Shown: positions 7,090 through 15,536 of the stretch, in pieces
Position numbering within the stretch: position 1 is the first letter of the stretch
Layout: each line of letters begins with the position of its first letter
Assembly: GCA_018241445.1 (NCBI GenBank)
Contig: JAFEDT010000001.1
Span: 124,001-188,000 of the forward strand
Length of the DNA: 64,000 bases
Direction of reading: 5' to 3'
Source of the DNA: Pseudomonadota bacterium
Lineage (GTDB): Bacteria; Pseudomonadota; Gammaproteobacteria; Steroidobacterales; Steroidobacteraceae
Position numbers and translations under genes: made by a program
Notes under the pieces: generated by a model
What the model saw: only the letters and a program-made list of their open reading frames with translations
The model's database searches: none
What the model was told of the DNA's origin: nothing

Positions 7090-9792
7090 ATGTCATCTGG
7101 GCAACGCGGAACTACGTTACATTCCATGTATATGAGTCAACGGCACGGACATCGACACGGTCATCGATATGACGCCGGCGGCGCGGCCCGCGGGTTGCGC
7201 GCGGTGGCACTGGCGCTGCTGGCTGGCGCCAGCCTTGGCGCCTGCAGCGGCGGCGGCAGCGTAAACATAAGCAACAGCCAGGTGGCCGATCCGGCCACGG
7301 TCGACTTCCCGATCTTCTACGTGAAGCGCGCGCTGCCGAAGGACAACGCCGGCAACTTCATCCAGGACGACCTGCGGGTGATGCGCGACATCGGCCCGGC
7401 GGCGGACCTGTACATGCGTGCCAGCGCCTCCCCCAGCGCAATCGAAACCAACATCACCGCGCGCCTGACCAAGGGGCAGGTGTGGGACGTGAAGGACGTC
7501 GATACCTCCGCCGATGGCAAGCGCGTGATCTTCGCCATGCGCGGCCCGCTGACACCCAACCAGGAGACCAAGCAACCGCCGTCGTGGCGCATGTACGAGT
7601 ACGTGATCGCCACCGACACCCTGCAGCCGGTCATCGACCCGTCCGCCGACCCCGACCCGCTGACGGTCAACGACGTCTCACCCCACTTCCTGCCGGACGG
7701 GCGCATCGTCTTTTCCACCACGCGCCAGAGCCAGTCGCAGGGCATCCTGCTGGATGAGGGCAAGCCGCAGTTCTCCTACCAGGAGGAAACGCGCAACGAG
7801 CCCGCGTTCGTGCTGGAGGTCTACAACCCTTCGGGGTTCAACGCCGACGGCACCAAGATGCACCAGATCTCCTTCAACCAGAGCCACGACCGCGACGCCA
7901 CGGTGCTGGCCAACGGACGGGTGCTGTGGACCCGCTGGGATCACGCGCCTGGCAAGGACGCGATGAGCCTGTACTCCGCCAATCCGGACGGCACCGACCT
8001 GGAGCTGTACTACGGCGCCAACAGCCATGACACCGGCACCAACGGCACGGTGGTGGAGTTCGCCCATCCGCGGCAGATGCAGGACGGCCGCATCATGGCG
8101 ATCGCCCGCCAGTACACCGGCGTCGACGACGGCGGCGACCTGGTGATCATCGACGGCGCCCATTTCGTGGAGAACACGCAACTGCTGGCGGGCGTCAGCG
8201 GCGTCAGCGGTACGGCGCAGAGTTCGGCCACCGGCTTTACCGTCACGACGGTTCCCGGCCCGTCCAGCGGCGGACGCTTCAGCTCCGCCTACCCCCTGCA
8301 GGATGGCACCGGGCGCATCCTGGTGAGCTGGAGTGAGTGCCGGCTGATGAACGGCACTACCATTGTGCCGTGCAGCAGCGCCAACCTCAACGCGGCGAAT
8401 CCGGTGACCGCCCCGCCGCTTTACAGCGTGTGGATGCTCACGCCCGCCACCAACACACTGCAGCCCATCCTGCAGCCGGTTGAGGGCGTCATGATCAGCG
8501 ACGTCGCGGTCGCCCAGCCACGCACCCTGCCGAACATCATCCTGGACAAGGTGGCCGGAGTGGACCTCAGCCAGGACTTCGTCAACGCCGGTGTTGGCGT
8601 GCTCGACATCCGCAGTGTCTACGACTTCGATGGCGTCGACACCACCCCGGCGGGCATCGCGACGATGGCCGATTCCGTGCGTACGCCCCCGGACAGCCGG
8701 CCAGCGCGTTTCATCCGCCTGGAGAAGGCGGTGTCGATCCCCGACCGCGATGTGGTCAAACTCTCGGACGCCGCCTTCGGCGCCAGCGACTACATGATGG
8801 AGATCCTGGGTTACGCCCCCATCGAGCCGGACGGCTCGGTGCGCATCCAGGTGCCGGCGAACGTCGCGGTGCGGCTGTCGGTGCTGGACGCGAACGCGCG
8901 CCGCACCACCGCCCCCCAGGGCGTATGGCTGCAGGCCAGGCCGGGCGAGGTCGTCACCTGCAATGGCTGTCACCAGCCGGCGAATGCCGGCCGCCCGATC
9001 TCCCACGGCCGCAGCGGCCTGTTCGCCCCCGCCTGGGCGGGGGCGGCCACCGCCGGGGTGGCGTTCCCGCACACCATGTCGGGCGCCGGTGCGTTCGTGC
9101 CGCAGCAGGCAGGTGAGACCATGGCACAGGCACGCATGGCGGTGAGCTGCGCCAGTGACAAGTGCGCACAGATGCAGCCCTCGCTCAACGTTCTCTACAC
9201 GGATGTCTGGACCGATCCGGCCGCGGCGGTGCCCGGCACACCGGTGAGCCTGCGCTACGACGACAACACGCAGTTCATGACGCCCATGCCCGCGACGGCC
9301 GCCTGCGTGACCGCCTGGAGCGCCAACTGCCGCACCATCATCAACTACCCGCAGCACATCCAGCCGCTGTGGGACCTGCCACGCCCGCCACCGCCAGGCA
9401 GCCCGGCCGGCACGGCCAGTCACACCTGCACCCAGGGCGGCTGCCACAGTCCGACCAATGCGGCCGGCGCGGCGCAGGAGCCGGCCGGACACCTGGACCT
9501 GACCAGCTCGGCCTCAGCCGACGTACCGCAGGAGCTGACCTCGTACCGGGAGCTGCTGTTCGCGCACAACACCGTTATCATGGGGGTGTCGAACTCCTTC
9601 GGTCCGTACATGAATGCCGGGGCCGCCAACGGCGCCCTGTCAGCCCAGTTCCTGGCGCGGTTCGCCCCGGGATCCGGCAGCACGCATGCACTCTGGCTGA
9701 ATCCGGCGGAGCTTCGCCTGCTGTCGGAGTGGCTGGATATTGGCGCGCAGTACTTCAACAACCCGTTTGACCCGGCCGTACCGGTCAACTGA
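7090..9792 (+). CDS. HzsA-like multi-domain c-haem lipoprotein
   Basis: 900 residues (886 if the third Met, at 7132, is used). The signal region has lipobox LGAC followed by SGGG. The body resembles the hydrazine-synthase alpha-subunit (HzsA) middle domain and PD40-like propeller blades: the DFPIFYVKRALP opening, DTSADGKRVIFAMRGP, SPHFLPDGRIVFSTTR and FNQSHDRDATVLANGRVLWTR. The C-terminal third carries CNGCH (624-628), then a Gly/His patch and NYPQHIQPLWDLPR, and a second site CTQGGCH (780-786) that has four rather than two residues between the cysteines. HzsA-like proteins are widespread outside anammox bacteria and their reactions are unknown; no HzsB/HzsC partner is present, so hydrazine synthesis should not be inferred. 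First gene of the rightward operon. Confidence 0.75.
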   Translation: MSSGQRGTTLHSMYMSQRHGHRHGHRYDAGGAARGLRAVALALLAGASLGACSGGGSVNISNSQVADPATVDFPIFYVKRALPKDNAGNFIQDDLRVMRDIGPAADLYMRASASPSAIETNITARLTKGQVWDVKDVDTSADGKRVIFAMRGPLTPNQETKQPPSWRMYEYVIATDTLQPVIDPSADPDPLTVNDVSPHFLPDGRIVFSTTRQSQSQGILLDEGKPQFSYQEETRNEPAFVLEVYNPSGFNADGTKMHQISFNQSHDRDATVLANGRVLWTRWDHAPGKDAMSLYSANPDGTDLELYYGANSHDTGTNGTVVEFAHPRQMQDGRIMAIARQYTGVDDGGDLVIIDGAHFVENTQLLAGVSGVSGTAQSSATGFTVTTVPGPSSGGRFSSAYPLQDGTGRILVSWSECRLMNGTTIVPCSSANLNAANPVTAPPLYSVWMLTPATNTLQPILQPVEGVMISDVAVAQPRTLPNIILDKVAGVDLSQDFVNAGVGVLDIRSVYDFDGVDTTPAGIATMADSVRTPPDSRPARFIRLEKAVSIPDRDVVKLSDAAFGASDYMMEILGYAPIEPDGSVRIQVPANVAVRLSVLDANARRTTAPQGVWLQARPGEVVTCNGCHQPANAGRPISHGRSGLFAPAWAGAATAGVAFPHTMSGAGAFVPQQAGETMAQARMAVSCASDKCAQMQPSLNVLYTDVWTDPAAAVPGTPVSLRYDDNTQFMTPMPATAACVTAWSANCRTIINYPQHIQPLWDLPRPPPPGSPAGTASHTCTQGGCHSPTNAAGAAQEPAGHLDLTSSASADVPQELTSYRELLFAHNTVIMGVSNSFGPYMNAGAANGALSAQFLARFAPGSGSTHALWLNPAELRLLSEWLDIGAQYFNNPFDPAVPVN

Positions 9793-9808
9793 GATTGCCG
9801 CGGGGGCG

Positions 9809-10561
9809 GTGCGTCCAGGGCCGTGGCTGCTGCCGGTCCTGTTTGCCCTGGGGCTCACCCTGCTGCCGAGCGCGCCTGCCGGGTCGCGCGAGCACCTGCA
9901 GCTGTTCGTCACCGCGCCCTACCTGGAACTGCATACCGGGCCCGGCCGCGGCTACCCGGTGTTCAGTGTCGTGGCGCGCGACGGCAGCGTCGACGTACTG
10001 TTCCGCCGTACCGACTGGTTCAAGGTGCGCACCGAGCGCGGCGTGGAGGGCTGGGCATCGCTGGCGGACATGCAGAAAACCGTGTTGGCCGACGGCTCGA
10101 CCTTCCATTTCGACCTGGGCGACCGCGCCGGCTTCACCTCGCATCGTTTTGAGATGGGCATGTTCGCCGGCGAGTACGGGGGCGCGACCCTGGTATCGGG
10201 ATACGGTGCGGTATCCTTGAACCCGCAACTGCAGGTGGAGGCGGCGGTGGGCCAGTTCCTCGGCCGCTACTCCAACGGGGTGACCGGCGACATCGGGCTC
10301 ACGCACGTGGTGATGCCCGAAGCGCGCTGGTCGCCGCTTTTGATGCTGGGGGTCGGACTGGTGCACACGGAGCCGAAGGCCACGCTGGTGCAGGCGGCCA
10401 ACCGCACCGAGCAGACCGCCTATGTCGGCGGCGGAGTGCGCTACTACCTGACGCGGCGCTTCTTCGTGCGCGCCGAGTACAAGAGCCACTACGTGTTCAC
10501 CAAGCGCAACGAAAACGAGGACGCAGGCGAATGGAAACTCGGCTTCGCATTCTTCTTCTGA
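9809..10561 (+). CDS. Outer-membrane beta-barrel protein with SH3-like domain
   Basis: About 250 residues from GTG 9809, chosen because it is preceded by a G-rich ribosome site and starts a clean signal peptide (MRPGPWLLPVLFALGLTLL). The frame stays open upstream to an ATG at 9740, which would overlap the HzsA-like gene by 53 bases. Residues about 28-85 look like a bacterial SH3 domain (LELHTGPGRGYPVFSVV, DWFKVRTERGVEGWA). The rest alternates as beta strands and ends in GEWKLGFAFFF, a C-terminal Phe typical of BamA-inserted barrels. The paralogous barrel follows immediately, overlapping by 31 bases. Likely the outer-membrane partner of the haem lipoproteins (inference). Confidence 0.75.
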   Translation: MRPGPWLLPVLFALGLTLLPSAPAGSREHLQLFVTAPYLELHTGPGRGYPVFSVVARDGSVDVLFRRTDWFKVRTERGVEGWASLADMQKTVLADGSTFHFDLGDRAGFTSHRFEMGMFAGEYGGATLVSGYGAVSLNPQLQVEAAVGQFLGRYSNGVTGDIGLTHVVMPEARWSPLLMLGVGLVHTEPKATLVQAANRTEQTAYVGGGVRYYLTRRFFVRAEYKSHYVFTKRNENEDAGEWKLGFAFFF

Positions 10562-11238
10562 CCGCGGTGCTGGTGGGGCTCCCCGGCTGCGCCACGGTGC
10601 GCGGCTGGTTCCACCACGCGGGCACGGCCGGTGACGGCACGGGCGCCGACAGCGGCGCGATCCCGCCCGATGACAGCACGCCGCCGCGGGTGATCGAGCC
10701 GGACGTGGCGCGCCGCAAGATCGAGGTGCCACGCATCAAAAGCAGCAACATCGAGCTGGGCCTCAACTACGGCATGCTGTCGATCGAGGACTTCGGCACC
10801 AACCCCTCCTACGGCTTGAGCGCCGCCTACCACGTCACCGAGGATTTCTTCTTCCAGGCCGACGTCGGCCGCTCGCGCGCCGGCCGCACCAGCTTCGAGA
10901 CCCTGGGCGGCAATGTGCAGCTGCTTTCCCGGTCTGAGAGGCGCTTCACGTATTACGATCTGTCACTGGGCTACAACTTCCTGCCGGGCGAGGCCTTCGT
11001 CGGTCGCGGCTTCGCCATGACGAGCGCTTTCTACCTCCTCGGCGGCATCGGCTCCACCGACTTCGCCGGGGACAAGAAGTTCACGGTGAACTTCGGCGCC
11101 GGCTACCGCGTCGTACCGGTAGACTGGCTGGCGGTGCATATCACGGTACAGGACCGGGTGTTCCAGTCCAGCCTGCTCGGCACCAACAAGCTCACCAACA
11201 ACATCGAGGCGCGCCTGGCGACGACCGTCTTCTTCTAG
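10531..11238 (+). CDS. Outer-membrane beta-barrel lipoprotein
   Basis: 235 residues. The signal ends in lipobox LPGC (Cys20). A Gly/Asp/Pro-rich linker leads to a barrel-like domain from about residue 68 (SNIELGLNYGMLSIEDFG) with repeated aromatic-alternating strands and a C-terminal ATTVFF. The pattern agrees with the myxobacterial/gammaproteobacterial outer-membrane beta-barrel family often found with TlpA, DUF4266 and DUF3570 genes. The start overlaps the preceding barrel gene by 31 bases. The pair probably form related but non-identical barrels. Confidence 0.75.
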   Translation: METRLRILLLTAVLVGLPGCATVRGWFHHAGTAGDGTGADSGAIPPDDSTPPRVIEPDVARRKIEVPRIKSSNIELGLNYGMLSIEDFGTNPSYGLSAAYHVTEDFFFQADVGRSRAGRTSFETLGGNVQLLSRSERRFTYYDLSLGYNFLPGEAFVGRGFAMTSAFYLLGGIGSTDFAGDKKFTVNFGAGYRVVPVDWLAVHITVQDRVFQSSLLGTNKLTNNIEARLATTVFF

Positions 11239-11249
11239 AGGTATCAGTC

Positions 11250-11747
11250 ATGAAGAGCCGTATCGCAACCCTCGCCGCCGCCGTGCTGCTGACGCTGCCG
11301 CAACTGGCCAGCTCCGCCGCCAGCGGCGAGCCGGCGCCGGCATTCACCCTGCCCGCGCGCGGCGGCAGCCAGATCAACCTCGCCCAGTACCGCGGCCAGG
11401 TGGTGATGATCAACTTCTGGGCCAGCTGGTGCGGCCCCTGCCGGCAGGAAATGCCCCTCTTGGAGAGCATCTACCGCCAGTACAGCAAGCTCGGATTCAC
11501 GCTGCTGGGCGTCAACGTCGAGCCGGACTCGGCCGCGGCCGAGCAGTGGCTGAAGCAGACGCCGGTCAGCTTTCCGATCCTGTTCGACCGCGACAGCAAG
11601 GTCAGCAGGCTGTACGACGTGTCCGGCATGCCCAGCACGGTGATCATCGACCGCGCCGGCCGGCTGCGCGTGGTGCACCACGGCTACAAACCGGGTGACG
11701 AGAACGAGTACCTGGACGGGGTGCGCCGCCTGGTGCGCGAACCATGA
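11250..11747 (+). CDS. TlpA-type periplasmic thioredoxin (CGPC active site)
   Basis: 165 residues with an N-terminal signal peptide (cleavage around residue 24, SSAASG) and a complete TlpA/ResA fold. The active site WASWCGPCRQEMP has Cys61 and Cys64, and the cis-Pro loop is SGMPSTVIIDRAG. It is preceded by an AGAGGTATC ribosome site 11 bases after the barrel gene, and its stop overlaps the DUF4266 start (ATGA). It would reduce disulfides or haem-site cysteines of the cluster products in the periplasm. It is only distantly similar to the CASC redoxin at 761-1264, so the two are likely to have different partners. Confidence 0.9.
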   Translation: MKSRIATLAAAVLLTLPQLASSAASGEPAPAFTLPARGGSQINLAQYRGQVVMINFWASWCGPCRQEMPLLESIYRQYSKLGFTLLGVNVEPDSAAAEQWLKQTPVSFPILFDRDSKVSRLYDVSGMPSTVIIDRAGRLRVVHHGYKPGDENEYLDGVRRLVREP

Positions 11748-11968
11748 AGCCGCGCACGTGCTGGACGCTGGCCGCGGCGCTGCTGCTCTCCGGCTGCGCC
11801 ATGCCGCAGCCGTGGGTCAAGCCCTACGAGCGTGAACACTTCGCCGACCCGATAATGTCTTTCAGCCGCGACCCGGTGTCCACGGTCTACCTGGATCACG
11901 TGCTGGAGTCGCGCGAGGGCGCACGGGGCGCGACCGGCTCGGTCGGTGGCGGGTGCGGATGCAACTGA
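11744..11968 (+). CDS. DUF4266 small lipoprotein with Cys-rich C-terminus
   Basis: 74 residues, matching the DUF4266 family in length and in the WVKPYEREHFADPIMSF block. The signal ends in lipobox LLSGC (Cys18), so the mature protein is about 57 residues and membrane-anchored. The C-terminus is Gly-rich and ends GGGCGCN, placing two cysteines at the very end. I recall the same Gly/Cys tail in other DUF4266 proteins, which would make it functional rather than chance. The start overlaps the redoxin stop by 4 bases and its end overlaps the DUF3570 gene by 16, so all three are translationally coupled. Function unknown; a thiol substrate of the neighbouring TlpA-like protein is plausible. Confidence 0.85.
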   Translation: MKPRTCWTLAAALLLSGCAMPQPWVKPYEREHFADPIMSFSRDPVSTVYLDHVLESREGARGATGSVGGGCGCN

Positions 11969-13170
11969 CCGTCCCGGTACTGACACCCTTCACGCGCACG
12001 CTGCTGCTGCTGTGCGTGATCGCCGCCCCGGCCTTGAGCGGCGTGCTGCCCGAGGACCGCGCCGACGTGCTGTACCACAGCTATGACGGCGGCGGCATCA
12101 GCATCAACGGACCCTCGGTGCTGGTGCGCAAGAAGGTCGGGGACAACCTGTCGCTGTCGGCCAACTACTACGAGGACATGATCTCCGGGGCGTCGATCGA
12201 CGTGAAACTGTCCGCCAGCCCCTACAAGGAAAACCGCCGCCAGTGGAGCGGCAGCGTCGACTACCTGCACGGCAAGTCCACCTACAGCATGGGCGCGATC
12301 ACCAGCAAGGAGCCGGACTACAAGGCCAACACCACCTGGTACTCCGTCAGCCAGGACATGTTCGGCGACCTGACCACCCTGACCCTGGGCTATCGCCGCG
12401 GCTGGGACCAGGTCTACCGCGACATCAAGAACGCGGGCGGGGCGATCGTCAACGATCCCACCTTTCACCAGCGCGCCGATCACCGCGGTTATTCGCTGTC
12501 GCTGTCGCAGATCCTGACGCGCAACGCCATCCTGGCCTTCAACTACGAACTGCTGACCGACCAGGGTTACCTCGCCAACCCCTACCGCAAGATCCGCTAC
12601 CTGTCACCCGGCGCGGGCAACGGCTTCACGCTGGCCGACCAGATCTATCCCAACACCCGCACCAGCAACGCCACGTCCCTGCAGCTCAACTATTACCTGC
12701 CTTGGCGCGCCGCCCTCACCGGCAAGTACCGCTACTTCCACGACACCTGGGGCATTGGCGCCAACACCGTGGAGCTCGACTACACCCATCCGTGGAAGCG
12801 CCCGATCGCACTGCTGTGGGGCGGCAACCTGACCCTGGACGGCAGCCTGCGCTACTACCGTCAGCGGCACGCCGACTTCTACAGTGACCTGTTTCCGCGC
12901 GCCGACTACCAGAACTTCATGGCGCGCGACCGCGAGCTGGCCGCTTTCTACAGCTTCACGGTCGGGGGCGGCGCCTCGCTGGAGTTTCCGCGCCTCTCGT
13001 GGGCGCCGTGGTTCCAGAAGAGCAGCCTGAACGTGCACTACGACCGCCTCATGATCCACTACGGCGACTTCCGCAACGCGCTGGATGCCGGCCAGTACGG
13101 TGCCGGCAACGAGCCGCTGTACACCCTGAACGCCAATATCTTCCAGGCCTTCGTATCGATCTGGTTCTGA
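11953..13170 (+). CDS. DUF3570 outer-membrane-type protein
   Basis: 405 residues from GTG 11953, or 403 from the ATG at 11959. A signal peptide (TRTLLLLCVIAAPALSG) leads to the DUF3570 hallmark LPEDRADVLYHSYDGGGI, then long alternating beta strands (VRKKVGDNLSLSANYYEDMISGAS, KSTYSMGAITSKEPDY) and a C-terminal FVSIWF. The composition and terminal Phe predict an outer-membrane beta barrel of roughly the usual family length. DUF3570 and DUF4266 genes commonly occur side by side with a TlpA-like gene and an ApbE-type flavin transferase; no ApbE gene is visible in this window. Last gene of the rightward operon. Confidence 0.85.
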   Translation: MRMQLTVPVLTPFTRTLLLLCVIAAPALSGVLPEDRADVLYHSYDGGGISINGPSVLVRKKVGDNLSLSANYYEDMISGASIDVKLSASPYKENRRQWSGSVDYLHGKSTYSMGAITSKEPDYKANTTWYSVSQDMFGDLTTLTLGYRRGWDQVYRDIKNAGGAIVNDPTFHQRADHRGYSLSLSQILTRNAILAFNYELLTDQGYLANPYRKIRYLSPGAGNGFTLADQIYPNTRTSNATSLQLNYYLPWRAALTGKYRYFHDTWGIGANTVELDYTHPWKRPIALLWGGNLTLDGSLRYYRQRHADFYSDLFPRADYQNFMARDRELAAFYSFTVGGGASLEFPRLSWAPWFQKSSLNVHYDRLMIHYGDFRNALDAGQYGAGNEPLYTLNANIFQAFVSIWF

Positions 13171-13190
13171 TCGGCCGGCCTTAGGCCCTG

Positions 13191-13216
13191 ATGCGCGCTG
13201 CGTTTGCAGGGCGCAT
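13191..13216 (+). terminator. Hairpin after the DUF3570 gene
   Basis: ATGCGC at 13191-13196 pairs with GCGCAT at 13211-13216, and inside it CTGC pairs with GCAG around a GTTT loop, with one G-G mismatch. It lies 20 bases after the stop. No T-run follows, so this may be a transcript-stabilising hairpin rather than an intrinsic terminator. Confidence 0.4.
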
Positions 13217-13313
13217 GGGCAGCGGCGCGCGACTGCGTTAAGCTGCAGAACCGGCTGTCCACCGGCGCAGCGTAGCTGTCGCCAGGCAGCGACATGGATG
13301 AGGGGATCCGATC

Positions 13314-14135
13314 ATGCGTAATTCCAGTTTTCTCTGCGCCCTGGTCTGCGGCCTGTCCTTGGCGGCGGGCGCCAGCGCCGCTCATGCACAGGCGCGCGAA
13401 GAAGGCCGGCTGCTGACCGCGGGCGAAGTACTGACCGAGTTGCGCGCCTCGCCGGACGTGGGCATTCCCGACCGTCTGCTGGAGCGCGCCTACGGCATCG
13501 CGGTCATCCCCGACCTGACCAAGGTCGCGTTCTTCGCCGGCGGCCGCCACGGGCGCGGCGTCATGACGGTGCGCGACAAGCAGGGCAGGTTCAGCAACCC
13601 GGTCTTCATCAGCATGACCGGCGGCAGCTTCGGCTGGCAGTGGGGCGTGCAGTCGGCCGACATCGTGCTGGTGTTCACCACACCCAAGGGCATCCAGGGC
13701 ATCAACGGCGGCAAGGTGACGCTCGGCGCGGATGCTTCGGTGGCGGCCGGGCCCGTCGGCCGGCAGGCCTCGGCGGCGACCGATCCCACCTTCAAATCAG
13801 AGGTGTATTCCTACTCGCGCAGCCGCGGCGTCTTCGCAGGCATCGCACTCGACGGCACCGTCATCAGCATCGACGATGACGCCAACGAGGCCTTCTATCA
13901 CAAGCCCGGCGTGACGGCCGCCGACATCATGTCCGGCAGTGTCACGACCAGCGACGACACCGCGCACCGCTTCCTCGCCGCAGTGGCCAGCAGCACTGGC
14001 ACCGAGCGCACCGCTTCGGCCGAGCCGGTGCCCCCGCCGCAGAGCACCACCCCGGTGACGGCACCGCCGCCGGTGGGAGGTGGCGCACAGTCGTTTCCGC
14101 TGGCCGATCCGCATCCCGGCCAGGAGCCGAAGTAA
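13314..14135 (+). CDS. SYLF-domain (Ysc84-like) lipid-binding secreted protein
   Basis: 273 residues. Signal peptide with cleavage after AHAQ (about residue 25). The SYLF/Ysc84 domain follows: RLLERAYGIAVIPDLTKVAFFAGGRHGRGVM, GGSFGWQWGVQSADIVLVF, then GKVTLGADASVAAGPVGR and EVYSYSRSRGVFAGIALDGTVI. Family members bind membrane lipids; bacterial ones are periplasmic or outer-membrane associated. The last 50 residues are a Pro/Thr-rich tail. Strong ribosome site (GAGGGG). It appears to be a single-gene unit, convergent with the MATE gene, whose stop is 6 bases away; a short GCCGC/GCGGC hairpin (14137-14151) spans the junction. Confidence 0.9.
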   Translation: MRNSSFLCALVCGLSLAAGASAAHAQAREEGRLLTAGEVLTELRASPDVGIPDRLLERAYGIAVIPDLTKVAFFAGGRHGRGVMTVRDKQGRFSNPVFISMTGGSFGWQWGVQSADIVLVFTTPKGIQGINGGKVTLGADASVAAGPVGRQASAATDPTFKSEVYSYSRSRGVFAGIALDGTVISIDDDANEAFYHKPGVTAADIMSGSVTTSDDTAHRFLAAVASSTGTERTASAEPVPPPQSTTPVTAPPPVGGGAQSFPLADPHPGQEPK

Positions 14136-14141
14136 AGCCGC

Positions 14142-15536
14142 TCAACGCGGCGCCCCGGTCGCGCCCGCTGCCGCTGCCTGGGTCTGCAGTGCCGCCCCTG
14201 GCGGCGGCAGCTTGCTGCGGTACTCCCGCCGCAGCAGCAGGTAGCTGGTAAGCGCCTGCAACAATGTCGTCGCCACGGACAGCAGCCAGATATTGATCAG
14301 GGTAAAGCCGGGCAGGTGTGACCACAGCAGCAGCGGCACCACGTAAGTCAGCAGCCGCGATCCCGAGGACAGCAGCGACGGCCAGGTGTTTCCCAGCGCC
14401 TGGAACATCCCGGAACAGCTGAAGATGAAGCCCGAGGCGACGAAATTCCAGGAGATGATCCGCAGGTACGGTACGGCCACGGCGATCACCGCCGGCTCGG
14501 CGGTGAAGGGGCGCACGAAGACCTCCGGCCGCCACTGACACAACAGGGTAAGCGCCAGCATCAGCATGCTGCTCAGCCTCACCGCCGCACTGAAAGTGCC
14601 GCGCACGCGCTCGAACTGCCTGGCGCCGACATTCTGTCCGGCCACGGGCGTGGTCGCGAATGCAAGCGCCATCACGGGCAGGAACAGCGCCTGCACGACG
14701 CGCCCGCCGATCCCGAATCCGGCCTGCGCGACCGGGCCGAACGGCCGGATCACCCAGTAGATGACGCTCAGGATGATGAACATCATGAAGAACTCACCGC
14801 CCGCCGGCAGGCCGACGTTGAGGATGCGCCGGATGACCGGCAGCTGTGGCCGCCATTGCCGGACGTCGAGCTTCACGTAGTGTTCCAGGCGTGCGAAGTA
14901 AGCCCACAGGCACAGCACGCCGAAGGCAATCGCGATGCTGCTGGCCCAGCCGGCGCCGGCGACACCGAACGCATGTCCCGTCCCCCAGCCGGCAATCAGC
15001 ACCGGCGCCAGCACCGCATTCAGGATTACCGTCAGCATCTGCACAATCATGGTGGGCTGGGCAATACCGGTGCCGCGCAAAGCCGATCCGAGCGCCACTA
15101 GGGCGAACTGCAGCGCCAAACCGGGTGTGTAGGCGCGCAGGTAGGCAATGCCGGCCGCCGCCGCGGCCGGATCGGCGGCGAGGGAGCGCACGAACGGTGC
15201 GCTGAGCGCCAGGCCCGCGATCAGCGTGACGCCGCCGCAAACGGCCGACAGCAGCACCGACTGATTGAACACCAGGTTGGCGTCGGCCTGGTCCTTGCGC
15301 CCCACCGCGTGCGCCACGAGCGCAACTGTGCCGACGCCGAGCATCTGGGTCAGTGCCAGGATCACAAAACTGGCGGTGCCCGCGCTGCTGACACCGGCGA
15401 TCGCCGCATCCCCAAGCCGTGACACGAAATACAGGTCGATCAGGAAGTACAGTGTCTGGAACAGCATCCCCACGGCTATGGGTACGGCCATCTCCACCAG
15501 GCAACGCAGCAGGGAACCCTGTGTCAGATCCTTCAT
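14142..15536 (-). CDS. MATE family efflux transporter
   Basis: 464 residues from the ATG at 15536, which overlaps the DUF2252 stop as ATGA. The open frame runs much further upstream, but that part is a shadow of the DUF2252 gene. Twelve membrane segments fit the MATE pattern of two six-helix halves: it begins MAVPIAVGMLFQTLYFLIDLYFVSRLGDAAIAGVS and has the second-half counterpart GLPAGGEFFMMFIILSVIYW. MatE proteins export drugs or other cationic compounds with Na+ or H+ antiport; the substrate cannot be read from sequence. The C-terminal Ala/Gln-rich tail is probably disordered. Confidence 0.9.
   Translation of the reverse strand: MKDLTQGSLLRCLVEMAVPIAVGMLFQTLYFLIDLYFVSRLGDAAIAGVSSAGTASFVILALTQMLGVGTVALVAHAVGRKDQADANLVFNQSVLLSAVCGGVTLIAGLALSAPFVRSLAADPAAAAAGIAYLRAYTPGLALQFALVALGSALRGTGIAQPTMIVQMLTVILNAVLAPVLIAGWGTGHAFGVAGAGWASSIAIAFGVLCLWAYFARLEHYVKLDVRQWRPQLPVIRRILNVGLPAGGEFFMMFIILSVIYWVIRPFGPVAQAGFGIGGRVVQALFLPVMALAFATTPVAGQNVGARQFERVRGTFSAAVRLSSMLMLALTLLCQWRPEVFVRPFTAEPAVIAVAVPYLRIISWNFVASGFIFSCSGMFQALGNTWPSLLSSGSRLLTYVVPLLLWSHLPGFTLINIWLLSVATTLLQALTSYLLLRREYRSKLPPPGAALQTQAAAAGATGAPR

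Noticed and set aside
7678..9492. A 604-codon minus-strand frame inside the HzsA-like gene
   Set aside because: Antisense shadow with the same low-complexity composition; the plus-strand product has a lipobox and haem motifs.
7090..9792. Anammox-type hydrazine synthesis
   Set aside because: Only an HzsA-like protein is present; no HzsB/HzsC or hydrazine dehydrogenase is seen, and HzsA-like proteins are common in non-anammox bacteria.
14137..14151. Terminator between the SYLF and MATE genes
   Set aside because: Only a five-pair stem that overlaps the MATE stop and has no T-run; mentioned in the SYLF entry but not called.
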